In this document: one piece after another, positions 1 to 8,365 of the stretch
Layout: each line of letters starts with the position of its first letter
Numbering within the stretch: the first letter of the stretch is position 1
Source of the DNA: Hoeflea sp.
Lineage (GTDB): Bacteria; Pseudomonadota; Alphaproteobacteria; Rhizobiales; Rhizobiaceae
Assembly (NCBI RefSeq): GCF_014359905.1
Contig: NZ_JACIYP010000055.1
Span: 1-35,359, forward strand
Length of the DNA: 35,359 nucleotides
Direction: 5' to 3'
Notes under the pieces: model-generated
Seen by the model: only the letters and a program-made list of their open reading frames with translations
The model's database searches: none
Told to the model about the DNA's origin: nothing
Position numbers and translations under genes: made by a program

Positions 1-194
1 GTTCATGAGCCTTGACGACGCGCGGACAAAACTGGAGGATTGGCGTAGAGACTATAACGAATTCCGGCCACATAGCGCGATCGGCAACAAGGTGCCGGTT
101 TCGCTCATGAATGGCTCGTCGGCACTGGTGCCGGCATGAGCCCTAACCCCGGAAAATTCCAGCTCCCGCTGGCCCAAAATCGGGGGGCACTTCA
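1..194 (+). mobile_element. 3' end of an IS3-family insertion sequence
   Basis: The window opens inside an IS3-type element. After the transposase stop codon at 137-139 there is about 55 bases of non-coding DNA, and a GC-rich stretch at 181-194 ends in TTCA. Many IS3-family right ends finish in CA, so I place the tentative outer boundary near 194. The left end lies outside the window, so neither the inverted repeat pair nor a target duplication can be checked. Whether the copy is intact or a remnant is unknown. Confidence 0.5.
2..139 (+). CDS. IS3-family transposase OrfB, C-terminal fragment (partial)
   Basis: An open frame enters from the left edge and ends at TGA 137-139, giving 45 residues. 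It contains the signature of the end of IS3-family OrfB integrase-core proteins: a W followed by DYNEFRPHSAIG and then KVPVS. In these transposases the RPHSA block lies just after the catalytic DDE domain and near the C-terminus, so this should be the tail of a DDE recombinase that moves the element. The catalytic residues are upstream of the window. Nothing shows whether the full gene is intact. The neighbouring minus-strand GST gene starts its 3' end about 120 bases away. Confidence 0.8.
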   Translation, partial: FMSLDDARTKLEDWRRDYNEFRPHSAIGNKVPVSLMNGSSALVPA

Positions 195-260
195 AGTTCG
201 CTTCCCGCCCAAACTCGACTTGGAGCCACGATCAGGCGCACGCCCGAAAGACCTCAGAGC

Positions 261-899
261 TCATATCCTATTGTCATTGATGACCCGGTCTTTATCCATT
301 CCCAAGACCGGACGGGTTTCTTGCATCGAGACGCGACTGGAGATCTCCGAAAACCAAGCCGCCAAAGCCTCAAATCGGGTTTTCCACAAAGGAGAGAAGC
401 AATGTAACTCCATCAAGTCCAATGCGCTTGCCAAGGCCACCGACCGGAACACCGGAAACGCGCTGAGTTTACCACCCGACGCTTCGGTATCGAGGTATTT
501 CAGACACCGATCGCAGCGCTTCGCCTCCACATCGATGAGTTCATTCGACTTCAGTTCACCTCTCCTGTCCTCGCGCACCCGAAAAGCTACTGCGTCGAGA
601 AATCCGAGAATCTGTCCTTCCTGCTCGATTGCCGTCCAGTTGTCCGCCCGCGGCCCGAGAAGGCTTTCACAGCCTGAAACGGCAGCTATGAATTCCACAA
701 CATGCCTCGTTTCTGTAATAACCATGCCATCGGCGACAAGGGTTGGCACGCGACCAACCGGGCTGAAATCCAGAACCGGATTGTCGTCCCGGCGATTGAG
801 CGCCGGTATTTGTTCCACGGAGCGCGCAATGCCTGCCTCAATGACAGCAACCCGTGCGATCCGAGCATAGGGAGAGTTGGTCGTGTAGAAGAGCTTCAT
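261..899 (-). CDS. Glutathione S-transferase family protein
   Basis: A 212-residue protein of normal length for a cytosolic bacterial GST. The N-terminus (residues 1-75) reads as the thioredoxin-like domain: a first strand with MKLFYTTNSPYARIARV, an LDFSPVGRVPTLV loop with the cis-proline before TLV, and then the ITETRHVVEFI stretch, where GSTs place the residues that hold the glutamyl group. The rest is helical, as in the GST C-terminal domain. The ATG at 897-899 has an AGGTG ribosome site about six bases upstream. Predicted role is glutathione conjugation or a related thiol reaction; the substrate cannot be read. The gene is monocistronic and its 3' end faces the IS3 remnant, so it may mark the edge of a rearrangement. 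The product still looks complete. Confidence 0.85.
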   Translation of the reverse strand: MKLFYTTNSPYARIARVAVIEAGIARSVEQIPALNRRDDNPVLDFSPVGRVPTLVADGMVITETRHVVEFIAAVSGCESLLGPRADNWTAIEQEGQILGFLDAVAFRVREDRRGELKSNELIDVEAKRCDRCLKYLDTEASGGKLSAFPVFRSVALASALDLMELHCFSPLWKTRFEALAAWFSEISSRVSMQETRPVLGMDKDRVINDNRI

Positions 900-1029
900 G
901 GTTCACCTGTCATGGAAATCATCAGGAGCAGGAGGGCCTGTATCGCATGGCTCAGGGCAAATTGAAAAATCCCCAGTGCGGTCGCCCATGCCACTGGCAT
1001 CAGCCGGTTTTCATCGCTAGATAGAGTTC

Positions 1030-1956
1030 ATGACCACATTTTATTATTACAATCCGATCTGCCTCGAACACCAGACGCCTCCCGGCCACCCGGAGCGGCC
1101 GGACCGGCTCAAGGCGCTCGAGGCCATCTTCGAACACGAGCATTTCAACACGCTGGTGCGGCACCTGGCGCCGGAAGCCGCAGCCGAAGCCGTGCTGCTG
1201 GCGCATCCCGAGGAATATCTTGCACGGATCCGCGCAGCCATTCCGGAGAGCGGCTTTGCCAAGATCGACGCGGACACGGTGGCGAGCCCGCGCTCGATGG
1301 AAGCGGCGCTGATCGGCGTCGGCGGCGCGATGGCGGCAGTCGACGCGGTGTTCCGCAAGGAGGCCGACAACGCCTTCGTCGCGACCCGGCCGCCCGGACA
1401 CCATGCCGAGAAAAACACCTCGATGGGGTTCTGCCTGTTCAACCAGGCGGCAATTGCCGCCCGGCACGCCCAGAAGGTCTATGGCGCGGAACGCGTGGCG
1501 ATCATCGACTGGGACGTGCACCACGGCAACGGCACCCAGGACATTTTCTACGACGATCCGAGCGTGATCTACTGCTCGACCCACCAGATGCCGCTCTATC
1601 CGGGCACCGGCGCGCGGTCGGAAACCGGCAAGGGCAACATCTTCAATGCGCCGCTGTCGGCCAATGACGGCAGCGATCATTTCCGCGAGGCGTTCCGCAC
1701 CCGCATTCTGCCGGCCCTTGAAGAATCGCACGCCGACCTGTTCATCATATCGGCAGGTTTCGACGCCCATCACCGCGATCCTCTGGCCGAGATCAATCTG
1801 GTCGCCGACGATTTCGACTGGGCCACGGGCAAGGTGATGGAAATCGCCGGCCGTCATGCGGGCAATCGGGTCGTCAGCCTGCTGGAAGGCGGCTATGATC
1901 TGGTGGGCCTGGCGGAATCGGCCGCCGCCCATGTGATCCGGCTGCAGGAGGGCTGA
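1030..1956 (+). CDS. Histone deacetylase family protein (acetylpolyamine/acetoin-utilisation type)
   Basis: A 308-residue member of the arginase/deacetylase superfamily, predicted to be a zinc amidohydrolase removing acetyl groups from small acetylated amines or lysines; bacteria lack histones, so the substrate is unknown. Visible catalytic parts are the GHH pair at 123-125, the DWDVHHGNG block at 160-168 (zinc ligands expected at D162 and H164), SAGFDAHHRD with the third zinc ligand near D245, and LEGGYD near 285-290. Length and motif order match the family. It starts a compact plus-strand run: the stop at 1954-1956 is three bases before the xseB start, so the two are very likely cotranscribed. 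The ribosome site before ATG 1030 is weak (a GAG five bases away). Confidence 0.93.
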   Translation: MTTFYYYNPICLEHQTPPGHPERPDRLKALEAIFEHEHFNTLVRHLAPEAAAEAVLLAHPEEYLARIRAAIPESGFAKIDADTVASPRSMEAALIGVGGAMAAVDAVFRKEADNAFVATRPPGHHAEKNTSMGFCLFNQAAIAARHAQKVYGAERVAIIDWDVHHGNGTQDIFYDDPSVIYCSTHQMPLYPGTGARSETGKGNIFNAPLSANDGSDHFREAFRTRILPALEESHADLFIISAGFDAHHRDPLAEINLVADDFDWATGKVMEIAGRHAGNRVVSLLEGGYDLVGLAESAAAHVIRLQEG

Positions 1957-1959
1957 GGG

Positions 1960-2205
1960 ATGAGCGAGATCAGGGAGATCGCGACGCTGAGTTTCGAAGA
2001 GGCCGTTGCAGAACTCGAACGCATCGTCGAACAGCTCGAACGCGGCGATGTGGCGCTCGACACCTCGATTGAGATCTATGAACGCGGCGAGGCCCTGAAG
2101 GCGCACTGCGAGAAACTGCTCTCCGCCGCCGAAAAGCGGATCGAGAAGATCAGGCTTGACCGGCAGGGCCAGCCGGCTGGGACGGAACCGCTCGACGCCG
2201 AGTAG
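1960..2205 (+). CDS. xseB: Exodeoxyribonuclease VII small subunit
   Basis: An 81-residue XseB. The [20 protein letters not shown] stretch and the following [14 protein letters not shown] helix are the hallmark of this small helical subunit. It binds in several copies to the XseA large subunit to make exonuclease VII, which degrades single-stranded DNA in either direction during repair. The gene starts three bases after the deacetylase stop; a GAGGG ribosome site overlaps that stop codon, which suggests translational coupling. The tail after residue 66 ([13 protein letters not shown]) is unstructured, as usual. No xseA is present in the window. Confidence 0.95.
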   Translation: MSEIREIATLSFEEAVAELERIVEQLERGDVALDTSIEIYERGEALKAHCEKLLSAAEKRIEKIRLDRQGQPAGTEPLDAE

Positions 2206-2229
2206 ACCCCACATCACAGGGAGGATGGC

Positions 2230-3153
2230 ATGAGCTATTTCGGCGGACTGGAAGACCCCGTTCCCGGCGATGCGCCGGCCTGTGACGCGATCGAACAGCT
2301 GATCGTGCCCTCCTCGCGCGACATCGGCGGTTTCGCGGTCAAGCGGGCGCTGCCCACCGCGCGCCGGCGCATGGTCGGCCCGTTCATCTTCTTCGACCGG
2401 ATGGGTCCCGCCATCCTGAGGGGCGGAGAAGCCATGGACGTGCGCCCTCACCCGCATATCGGTCTGTCCACGGTCACCTATCTGTTTGACGGCGCCATCC
2501 GTCACCGCGACAGCCTCGGCACCGAAATGGTGATCCGGCCCGGCGACGTGAACCTGATGACGGCCGGTCGCGGCATCGTCCATTCGGAGCGCTCGCCCGA
2601 GGAGATGCGCGGCGGCGAGATGGCAATCTCCGGCCTGCAGACATGGCTGGCCCTGCCCGACCATCTGGAGGAGACCGATCCGGTGTTCTCCCACACCGCC
2701 ACACCGCAACTGCCCGAACTCAACGACGACGGCATCCGCGCCCGCGTGGTGATGGGCGGTTTTGGCGGGCTAGTCTCTCCGGTGCCGCAGCATGTCGGGA
2801 CGCTCTATGTCGATCTGTCGCTGGCGCCGTCTGCGTCGGCTCCGTTCGACGCGGACTGGGAAGAGCGCGCGCTGTATCTGCTGGAAGGCGAGATCGAGAT
2901 CGCCGGCGACCGCTTCGGCCCGGACCAGCTCATGGTCTTCCGCCCCGGCGACGCCATTACCGTCACCGCCGGACCGGCAGGCGCGCGGATGATGCTGTTT
3001 GGCGGCGACACCATCCCGACGAAGCGCCACATCTGGTGGAACTTCGTCTCCTCGTCCAAGGAGCGGATCGAACAGGCCAAGGCGGAATGGCGCTCCGGCC
3101 GGTTCGACATCGTGCCCGGCGATGCGGAAGAATTCGTTCCGCTGCCGGAGTGA
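2230..3153 (+). CDS. Pirin family protein
   Basis: A 307-residue bicupin of the pirin family. The N-terminal cupin carries the metal site: HPHIG at 74-78 supplies H74 and H76, and TAGRGIVHSE at 111-120 supplies H118 and E120, matching the iron ligands of characterised pirins. The C-terminal cupin follows and the protein ends with a conserved tail reading VPGDAEEFVPLPE. Bacterial pirins are variously quercetin dioxygenases or redox-linked regulators of metabolic enzymes; the sequence does not decide which. A GGGAGG ribosome site precedes ATG 2230, and the gene lies 24 bases after xseB, so it probably belongs to the same transcript. A degraded second copy of its 3' end occurs about 600 bases downstream (3736-3788). 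Confidence 0.93.
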   Translation: MSYFGGLEDPVPGDAPACDAIEQLIVPSSRDIGGFAVKRALPTARRRMVGPFIFFDRMGPAILRGGEAMDVRPHPHIGLSTVTYLFDGAIRHRDSLGTEMVIRPGDVNLMTAGRGIVHSERSPEEMRGGEMAISGLQTWLALPDHLEETDPVFSHTATPQLPELNDDGIRARVVMGGFGGLVSPVPQHVGTLYVDLSLAPSASAPFDADWEERALYLLEGEIEIAGDRFGPDQLMVFRPGDAITVTAGPAGARMMLFGGDTIPTKRHIWWNFVSSSKERIEQAKAEWRSGRFDIVPGDAEEFVPLPE

Positions 3154-3278
3154 TCGCCTCGAAACAGCATGCTTTCCGGATGTCTATCGGACGAGTGTCC
3201 AGATTATCCACTGCAGCGGATCACTTCAGGTCTATTGCAGCAACGATTCCTATAGGTTTCCGCGCGCCGGATCTAATG

Positions 3279-3306
3279 TTGAAATTGTGGGAATTTTCCT
3301 TAGTAT
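3279..3306 (+). promoter_or_regulatory. Candidate sigma-70-type promoter for the small secreted protein gene
   Basis: A TTGAAA box at 3279-3284 is followed after 16 bases by TAGTAT at 3301-3306. The area is AT-rich compared with its surroundings and lies 33 bases upstream of the ATG at 3339. The match to the -10 consensus is only four of six, so this is a plausible rather than a certain promoter. Confidence 0.4.
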
Positions 3307-3338
3307 TTTATCGTTATTCTCAAAAAAGGAATCCCGCC

Positions 3339-3578
3339 ATGAGAAAAATAGCGATCTCTTCCTTTCTTGTGCTGGCCATGTCTGTCCCAGCGCTTGCCGG
3401 AAACGCAACCCTCAAGAAGGATGGAAAGTCGTATTCGCTTGCCTGCAACAACAGCGGCTGCTTTCTCAGCGAGAAGATCTCCATGTTCAAGTCCGGCCCC
3501 AAGAAGCGCCTGGGCAGCGGCGGCAGCAAAAATTTCAAAATGTGGAAAGCGAAACTCAAGGAGCAGGGTTACTCCTGA
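3339..3578 (+). CDS. Small secreted protein with a signal peptide, two cysteines and a basic C-terminus
   Basis: A 79-residue protein. Residues 1-20 form a clear Sec signal peptide: MRKIAIS, a hydrophobic core, then VPALA before glycine 21. The mature part of about 59 residues is rich in lysine and glycine (KSGPKKRLGSGGSKNFK) and has two cysteines in the segment ACNNSGC, which could form a disulfide in the periplasm. An AAGGA ribosome site at 3326-3330 sits eight bases before ATG 3339, which fixes the start. I do not recognise the family with certainty; similar short periplasmic proteins are common in rhizobia and most have no known function. It lies between the intact pirin gene and a broken pirin tail, suggesting it arrived with, or was trapped by, a local duplication. 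Confidence 0.7.
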   Translation: MRKIAISSFLVLAMSVPALAGNATLKKDGKSYSLACNNSGCFLSEKISMFKSGPKKRLGSGGSKNFKMWKAKLKEQGYS

Positions 3579-3735
3579 GCCGACTGGAATGATCCTCACC
3601 TGAATGGGTATTTGCCGGTCGAGTCTTGAACAGAGCATGTGGCGCCTGAATCGATGCGGTTCGAGCACGGCATGGCTTTCTCAATCCGCTATGGCGGGCT
3701 TTGCCCAAGCGGCAGGATGCGTGGCGGCGGAGCAA

Positions 3736-3788
3736 GGCCGGCTCCAGGTCGTGCCGGAGGATGCGGAAAATTTGTTCCGATGCCGGAG
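3736..3788 (+). pseudogene. Degenerate duplicate of the pirin 3' end
   Basis: This stretch aligns with the last 54 coding bases of the intact pirin gene (3097-3150). By hand count 44 of 53 aligned bases match, with a single one-base gap. Read in one frame it gives GRLQVVPEDAEN, matching the GRFDIVPGDAEE of pirin; after the gap the matching continues in another frame as FVPMPE, against FVPLPE. The copy is therefore frameshifted and cannot encode a pirin. Weaker resemblance may extend upstream to about 3705. It is a relic of a second pirin gene or of a tandem duplication. Confidence 0.75.
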
Positions 3789-3814
3789 AAATGCCCGCCC
3801 AACGGGCGCGGATG

Positions 3815-3836
3815 TGTCACAAACCGATCTGTGACA
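3815..3836. promoter_or_regulatory. Inverted repeat upstream of dxs, candidate operator
   Basis: Perfect six-base arms TGTCAC (3815-3820) and GTGACA (3831-3836) are separated by ten bases, placing the arm centres about 1.5 helical turns apart. The site lies about 90 bases before the dxs start. A direct repeat GTTTACACA follows at 3838-3846 and 3872-3880. There is no run of T after the arms, so it is not an obvious terminator. The binding protein is unknown. Confidence 0.4.
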
Positions 3837-3923
3837 TGTTTACACAAGCCTCAGTTCAAACGTTAATCCGGGTTTACACATTCAAGTTTCCGGGCTAGGC
3901 CCTGAGTGACTGTGAGGCAAGAC

Positions 3924-5867
3924 GTGACACATCCGCCAGTAACCCCGCTTCTGGATACCGTCCAGTTCCCGTCCGATCTGCGGAATATCGACGACAAGCT
4001 GCTGCCGCAGCTTGCCGATGAACTTCGCGCCGAGATGATCGACGCGGTGTCGCGCACCGGCGGGCATCTGGGCGCCGGCCTTGGCGTGGTCGAACTGACC
4101 ATCGCCATCCACAAGGTGTTCGACACGCCGCATGACCGGCTGATCTTCGATGTCGGCCATCAGTGCTACCCGCACAAGATCCTGACCGGACGGCGCGAGC
4201 GGATCCGCACGCTCAGGCAGGAAGGCGGCCTGTCCGGCTTCACCAAGCGCGGCGAAAGCGAATACGACGATTTCGGCGCCGGCCATTCCTCCACCTCGAT
4301 TTCGGCGGGCCTCGGCATGGCCGTGGCGAGCGAGTTGCTGGGCACGAAGCGCAACGTGATCTCGGTGATCGGCGATGGCGCGATGTCGGCGGGCATGGCC
4401 TATGAAGCGCTCAACAATGCCGGCGCGCTCGATGCGCGGCTGATCGTGATCCTGAACGACAACGACATGTCGATCGCCCCGCCGACCGGCGCGATGAGCG
4501 CCTATCTGGCGCGTATGGCCTCGGGGCGCACCTATATGGGCATTCGCGAGGCCGGCAAGAAACTGACGGCCTATCTGGGCAAGAACATCGACCGGGCCAT
4601 CACCCGCGCTGTCGGCCATGCCCGCGGCTATGTCACCGGCGGCACCATGTTCGAGGAGTTGGGATTCTATCACATCGGCCCGATCGACGGGCACAATCTC
4701 GAGCATCTGCTGCCCGTGCTGCGCAATGTGCGCGACAATGGCGACGGGCCGGTGCTGATCCATGTGGTCACCCAGAAGGGCAAGGGCTATGCGCCCGCCG
4801 AAGCGGCATCGGACAAGTATCACGGCGTGTCCAAGTTCGACGTGGTGACCGGCACCCAGGCCAAGTCCAAGCCCAATGCGCCAAGCTACACCGCCGTGTT
4901 CGGCGAAGCGCTGGTGCAGGAGGGCGGCCATGACGACCGGATCGTCGCCGTCACCGCCGCCATGCCCGGCGGCACCGGCGTGGACAAGTTCGCCACCGCG
5001 TTTCCCGCCCGCACCTTCGATGTCGGCATTGCCGAGCAGCATGCCGTGACCTTCGCGGCCGGCATGGCGACCGAAGGCCTGAAGCCGTTCTGCGCGATCT
5101 ATTCGACCTTCCTGCAGCGCGGCTATGACCAGGTGGTCCACGATGTGGCGATCCAGAAGCTGCCGGTCCGGTTTCCGATCGACCGGGCAGGCTTCGTCGG
5201 CGCCGACGGCGCCACCCATGCGGGCACTTTCGACACCACCTATCTCGCCTGCCTGCCCGGTTTCGTGGTGATGGCGGCCTCCGACGAGGCCGAACTCAAG
5301 CACATGGTGCGCACTGCGGCCGCTTACGACGAAGGGCCGATCTCGTTTCGCTACCCGCGCGGCGAGGGCGTCGGCGTCGAGATGCCCGAGCGCGGCGAAA
5401 TCCTCGAAATCGGCAAGGGCCGCGTCATCCGCCAGGGCGCCAAGGTGGCGCTCTTGTCGTTCGGCACGCGGCTGGCCGAATGCCTCGTCGCCGCCGAGGA
5501 CCTCGACGCCGCAGGACTTTCGACGACCGTGGCGGATGCGCGCTTCGCCAAGCCGCTCGATCATGATTTGATCCGTCAGCTGGCGCGTCACCACGAGGTG
5601 CTGATCACCATCGAGGAAGGCTCGGTGGGCGGTTTCGGCAGCCATGTCCTGCAGTTTCTCGCGACCGAAGGGCTGCTCGATGGGGACTTGCGGGTGCGCG
5701 CCATGGTGATGCCCGACATCTTCATGGATCACGCCTCGCCCGAGGCGATGTATGCGCGCGCAGGCCTTGACCGCAAGGGCATCGTCGACACGGTGTTTCG
5801 CACATTGAATGGCTCGGGGACCAGCTCAAGCCGTGACACAGCCCAGGTAACGCTGCTGAAACCATAA
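3924..5867 (+). CDS. dxs: 1-deoxy-D-xylulose-5-phosphate synthase
   Basis: DXS condenses pyruvate and glyceraldehyde 3-phosphate using thiamine diphosphate, the first step of the MEP isoprenoid pathway, and supplies the prenyl chain for the UbiA step encoded further along. From GTG 3924 the protein has 647 residues, normal for the family. Motifs include [19 protein letters not shown] near the N-terminus, [15 protein letters not shown], the thiamine-binding GDG at 150-152 with N180, and the C-half [12 protein letters not shown] segment with the activating glutamate. I prefer GTG 3924 over GTG 3906 because GAGG at 3914-3917 is well spaced from it and homologues begin just before TPLLD. The gene stands alone with its own leader of about 345 bases. 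Confidence 0.95.
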   Translation: MTHPPVTPLLDTVQFPSDLRNIDDKLLPQLADELRAEMIDAVSRTGGHLGAGLGVVELTIAIHKVFDTPHDRLIFDVGHQCYPHKILTGRRERIRTLRQEGGLSGFTKRGESEYDDFGAGHSSTSISAGLGMAVASELLGTKRNVISVIGDGAMSAGMAYEALNNAGALDARLIVILNDNDMSIAPPTGAMSAYLARMASGRTYMGIREAGKKLTAYLGKNIDRAITRAVGHARGYVTGGTMFEELGFYHIGPIDGHNLEHLLPVLRNVRDNGDGPVLIHVVTQKGKGYAPAEAASDKYHGVSKFDVVTGTQAKSKPNAPSYTAVFGEALVQEGGHDDRIVAVTAAMPGGTGVDKFATAFPARTFDVGIAEQHAVTFAAGMATEGLKPFCAIYSTFLQRGYDQVVHDVAIQKLPVRFPIDRAGFVGADGATHAGTFDTTYLACLPGFVVMAASDEAELKHMVRTAAAYDEGPISFRYPRGEGVGVEMPERGEILEIGKGRVIRQGAKVALLSFGTRLAECLVAAEDLDAAGLSTTVADARFAKPLDHDLIRQLARHHEVLITIEEGSVGGFGSHVLQFLATEGLLDGDLRVRAMVMPDIFMDHASPEAMYARAGLDRKGIVDTVFRTLNGSGTSSSRDTAQVTLLKP

Positions 5868-5961
5868 GCCTTTTCAAGTCTCTAACCACGTCCCTTGGTC
5901 GTTCCGAAAGGTGCGCCTGCTAGTCTTGTTCAACACGAGAGGACAGTGGGGCGTTGGAGCG

Positions 5962-6261
5962 ATGACGAGGGACACCGCCAGGCATGTTGGCGCGCGCAGG
6001 ATTGTGGCGGCATTGCTGTTGATCTGCGGATCGGTGCAGACGGCCCTGGCGGACACGCAGCCAGCCTATGACCGGCGCATCGAGGAAGCCGCGATCCGCA
6101 TGCTGCAGCCCAAGCTCGGCGACATGCGCGGCGCGCTGGATCTCAAGGCCGAAGACCATCTGTACCCGCCGCTGAACGAGCGAACCCGGCGCCACGAGGA
6201 AGCGGCCATGCCCGCCGCCCTGCCCCATGGCGTGAGCCAGGGCAGCTTCATCCGCTACTGA
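5962..6261 (+). CDS. Small secreted hypothetical protein
   Basis: A 99-residue protein between dxs and tlyA. Counting from ATG 5962, residues 1-30 look like a Sec signal peptide: an arginine-rich start, a hydrophobic stretch IVAALLLICGSV, and TALAD as the cleavage region. The mature part of about 68 residues is charged, with IEEAAIRMLQPKLGDMRG suggesting a helix, and shows no enzyme motif. An in-frame GTG at 5911 would add 17 residues, but the ATG gives a better signal peptide; GGAG lies close before it, only two bases away. It is on the same strand as tlyA with a 58-base gap and could share its transcript. I do not recognise a characterised family. Confidence 0.65.
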   Translation: MTRDTARHVGARRIVAALLLICGSVQTALADTQPAYDRRIEEAAIRMLQPKLGDMRGALDLKAEDHLYPPLNERTRRHEEAAMPAALPHGVSQGSFIRY

Positions 6262-6319
6262 CGGGCCCATCCCCGCACAAAGTTCTTGCCCTCGCGCCCC
6301 TTCCGCGCGAAGACGGCGC

Positions 6320-7087
6320 ATGACATCCCCCGCCTCCACTCTGCCGCCTGACAGGGACCGGCTGGACCAGATCCTGGTCCGGCTCGGCTTCTATGAGAGC
6401 CGTTCGCGGGCGCGGGACGCGATTGCGCGCGGCGCCGTTGAAGTCGACGGCAAGGCGGTGACCAAGCCCGGCGCCCCGGTGGCGATGTCGGCGGCCATCA
6501 CGCTGAGCGATCCCGCGCGCGACTATGTCTCGCGCGCTGCGCTGAAGCTGAAGGCCGGGCTGGAAGCCTTCGAGTTCGATCCGGCAGGCCGCGTGGGCCT
6601 TGATATCGGCGCCTCGACCGGCGGCTTCACCCAGGTGCTGCTCGAGGCCGGCGCGGGCCATGTCATCGCCGTCGATGTCGGCCACGACCAGTTGCATCCC
6701 GCGCTGGCGTCCGATCCGCGCGTCAGCAATCGCGAGGGGCTTAACGCGCGGGATCTGGCGCGGGAGCATCTGGGCGGCCGGGAGATCGGCGTCGTGGTCT
6801 CCGACGTGAGCTTCATCTCGCTGAAACTGGCGCTGCCGCCGGCGCTGGAGCTTGCCGCGTCCGGCGCCTTCGCGGTGCTGCTGGTCAAGCCGCAGTTCGA
6901 GGCGGGCCGCGCCGCCATCGGCAAGGGCGGGCTGCTCAAGGATCCGGCGCAGGGACCGACCATCGCCGCCGATCTCGCCGCCTGGCTTGGGGCACAGCCG
7001 GGCTGGAGCGCCGTCGGGCCGATCGCCTCGCCGATCGAGGGACAGGACGGCAACCACGAATTTCTCATTGGAGGCGTCAAGGCATGA
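6320..7087 (+). CDS. tlyA: TlyA-family rRNA 2'-O-methyltransferase
   Basis: A 255-residue protein with an N-terminal S4 RNA-binding domain (about 13-55, with LDQILVRLGFYESRSRARDAI) and a Rossmann methyltransferase domain. The SAM-binding motif is GLDIGASTGGFT at 93-104, followed by VIAVDVGHDQLHP. TlyA proteins 2'-O-methylate cytidines in 16S and/or 23S rRNA, which influences capreomycin sensitivity; the old name hemolysin is misleading. The specific target here is inferred only from the family. Its stop overlaps the next start in an ATGA at 7084-7087, so it is translationally coupled to the following RNA methyltransferase, making a two-gene rRNA modification operon. Confidence 0.92.
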   Translation: MTSPASTLPPDRDRLDQILVRLGFYESRSRARDAIARGAVEVDGKAVTKPGAPVAMSAAITLSDPARDYVSRAALKLKAGLEAFEFDPAGRVGLDIGASTGGFTQVLLEAGAGHVIAVDVGHDQLHPALASDPRVSNREGLNARDLAREHLGGREIGVVVSDVSFISLKLALPPALELAASGAFAVLLVKPQFEAGRAAIGKGGLLKDPAQGPTIAADLAAWLGAQPGWSAVGPIASPIEGQDGNHEFLIGGVKA

Positions 7088-8343
7088 GCGCGCAGAAACT
7101 CGACATCATACGGCTCGGCGGCCAGGGCGACGGCATTGCCGAGACGCCCTCCGGGCAGATCTTCGTGCCCTTCACGCTGCCCGGCGACGTGGTCAACGCG
7201 GCGGTGGAAAAAAGCCGGGCGACGCTGATGTCGGTGCTGGAGCCTTCGTCCGACCGGGTGACGCCGCCCTGCCCGCATTTCGGCCCCGATCACGAAAACG
7301 CCGGTTGCGGCGGCTGCGCCGTCCAGCACATGGCGGATGAACCCTATCGCGCCTGGAAGCGGGATCTGGTGGTGGCGGCGCTCGAGGGCCGCGGCATCGA
7401 CGCCGAGGTGGCCCCGCTGGTGGCCTGCGCGCCGCACTCGCGCCGGCGCGTGGTGTTTGCCGCAAGGCGCACCGACAAGGGCGCGATCCTCGGCTTCAAC
7501 CGCGCCATGAGCCATCAGATCGTGGCAATCGAGACCTGCGTCATCGCCACGCCGCGGATCAACCAGGCGCTGCCCAGCATAAGGCGGCTCGCGACCGCGG
7601 TGGCGGTGGGCAAGGAGGCGTTCCATCTCTCCGTGCTCGACGCCGTGCCGGGGCTCGACATCGCGGTGGACGCGCCGTTCAAGCTCTCCGAACCCGACCG
7701 GCTCAGGATCATCACCGCGGTGCGCGCTGAACAGCCGGTGGCGCGGCTCGCCTTCAACGGCGAGATCCTGATCGAGAAGCAGCCGCCGCAATTGACCTTC
7801 GGCTCGGTGCTCGTGAGCCCGCCGCCGGGCGGCTTCGTGCAGGCGACGGCCGAGGCGGAAGCGGTGATGGGCGATCTGGTCTCGGATCACTTCAAGAAAG
7901 CCAAGCGGGTGATCGACCTGTTCTCGGGCTCGGGCACGTTCGCGCTCCGGCTCGCCGCTCACAGCCACGTGCATGCGGTGGAGGCCGACGCGCCGTCGCT
8001 GGCAGCGCTCGACAAGGCCGCAAGGCGGGCGCAGGGGCTCAAGCCCGTGAGCGTGGAAAAGCGCGACCTGTTCCGCCGGCCGATGATGACGGCCGAGCTC
8101 AAGGCCTATCAGGGCCTGGTGTTCGACCCGCCGCGCGCCGGCGCGGAGGTGCAGGCGGGCGACATCGCCCGCTCCACCATCCCCCGCGTGGCCGCCGTCT
8201 CCTGCAACCCGGTGACGCTGGCGCGCGACCTCGAGATCCTGATTGCGGGCGGCTACCGGGTGCTGTCGGTGACGCCGATCGACCAGTTCCTGTGGACCAG
8301 CCACGTGGAAGTGGTGGCGCTCTTGGAGCGGCCGAAGCGGTAG
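7084..8343 (+). CDS. TrmA/RumA-family RNA (uracil-5-)-methyltransferase
   Basis: A 419-residue class I SAM-dependent methyltransferase that makes 5-methyluridine in RNA, most likely 23S rRNA (RlmC/RlmD type). A short TRAM-like N-terminus precedes cysteines C63, C75, C78 and C152, the likely [4Fe-4S] ligands; the first spacing is 11 residues, longer than the five of E. coli RumA. The SAM site is VIDLFSGSGTFALRLA, the FDPPRAGA motif follows, and the catalytic cysteine is C374 in VSCNPVTLARDL. It overlaps tlyA by four bases. The nested palindrome 22 bases after its stop may act as its transcription end. Assignment to RlmD rather than RlmC or TrmA is not possible by eye. Confidence 0.9.
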   Translation: MSAQKLDIIRLGGQGDGIAETPSGQIFVPFTLPGDVVNAAVEKSRATLMSVLEPSSDRVTPPCPHFGPDHENAGCGGCAVQHMADEPYRAWKRDLVVAALEGRGIDAEVAPLVACAPHSRRRVVFAARRTDKGAILGFNRAMSHQIVAIETCVIATPRINQALPSIRRLATAVAVGKEAFHLSVLDAVPGLDIAVDAPFKLSEPDRLRIITAVRAEQPVARLAFNGEILIEKQPPQLTFGSVLVSPPPGGFVQATAEAEAVMGDLVSDHFKKAKRVIDLFSGSGTFALRLAAHSHVHAVEADAPSLAALDKAARRAQGLKPVSVEKRDLFRRPMMTAELKAYQGLVFDPPRAGAEVQAGDIARSTIPRVAAVSCNPVTLARDLEILIAGGYRVLSVTPIDQFLWTSHVEVVALLERPKR

Positions 8344-8365
8344 ATGTCGGCTGCCCCTATGCTTC

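Noticed and set aside
136..870. Plus-strand frame opposite the GST gene
   Set aside because: The GST on the other strand has clear family motifs; this frame has none.
1000..2709. Long open frame on the minus strand opposite the deacetylase, xseB and pirin genes
   Set aside because: Its product is histidine-, arginine- and glycine-rich without domains, and it lies antisense to three well-recognised genes; this is the usual shadow frame of GC-rich codon use.
3791..3808. GCCCG/CGGGC hairpin just after the pirin relic
   Set aside because: Only five base pairs and no T-run; too weak to call a terminator.
3882..5732. 616-codon frame on the minus strand opposite dxs
   Set aside because: Antisense to a certain DXS gene, with shadow-like composition and no motif.
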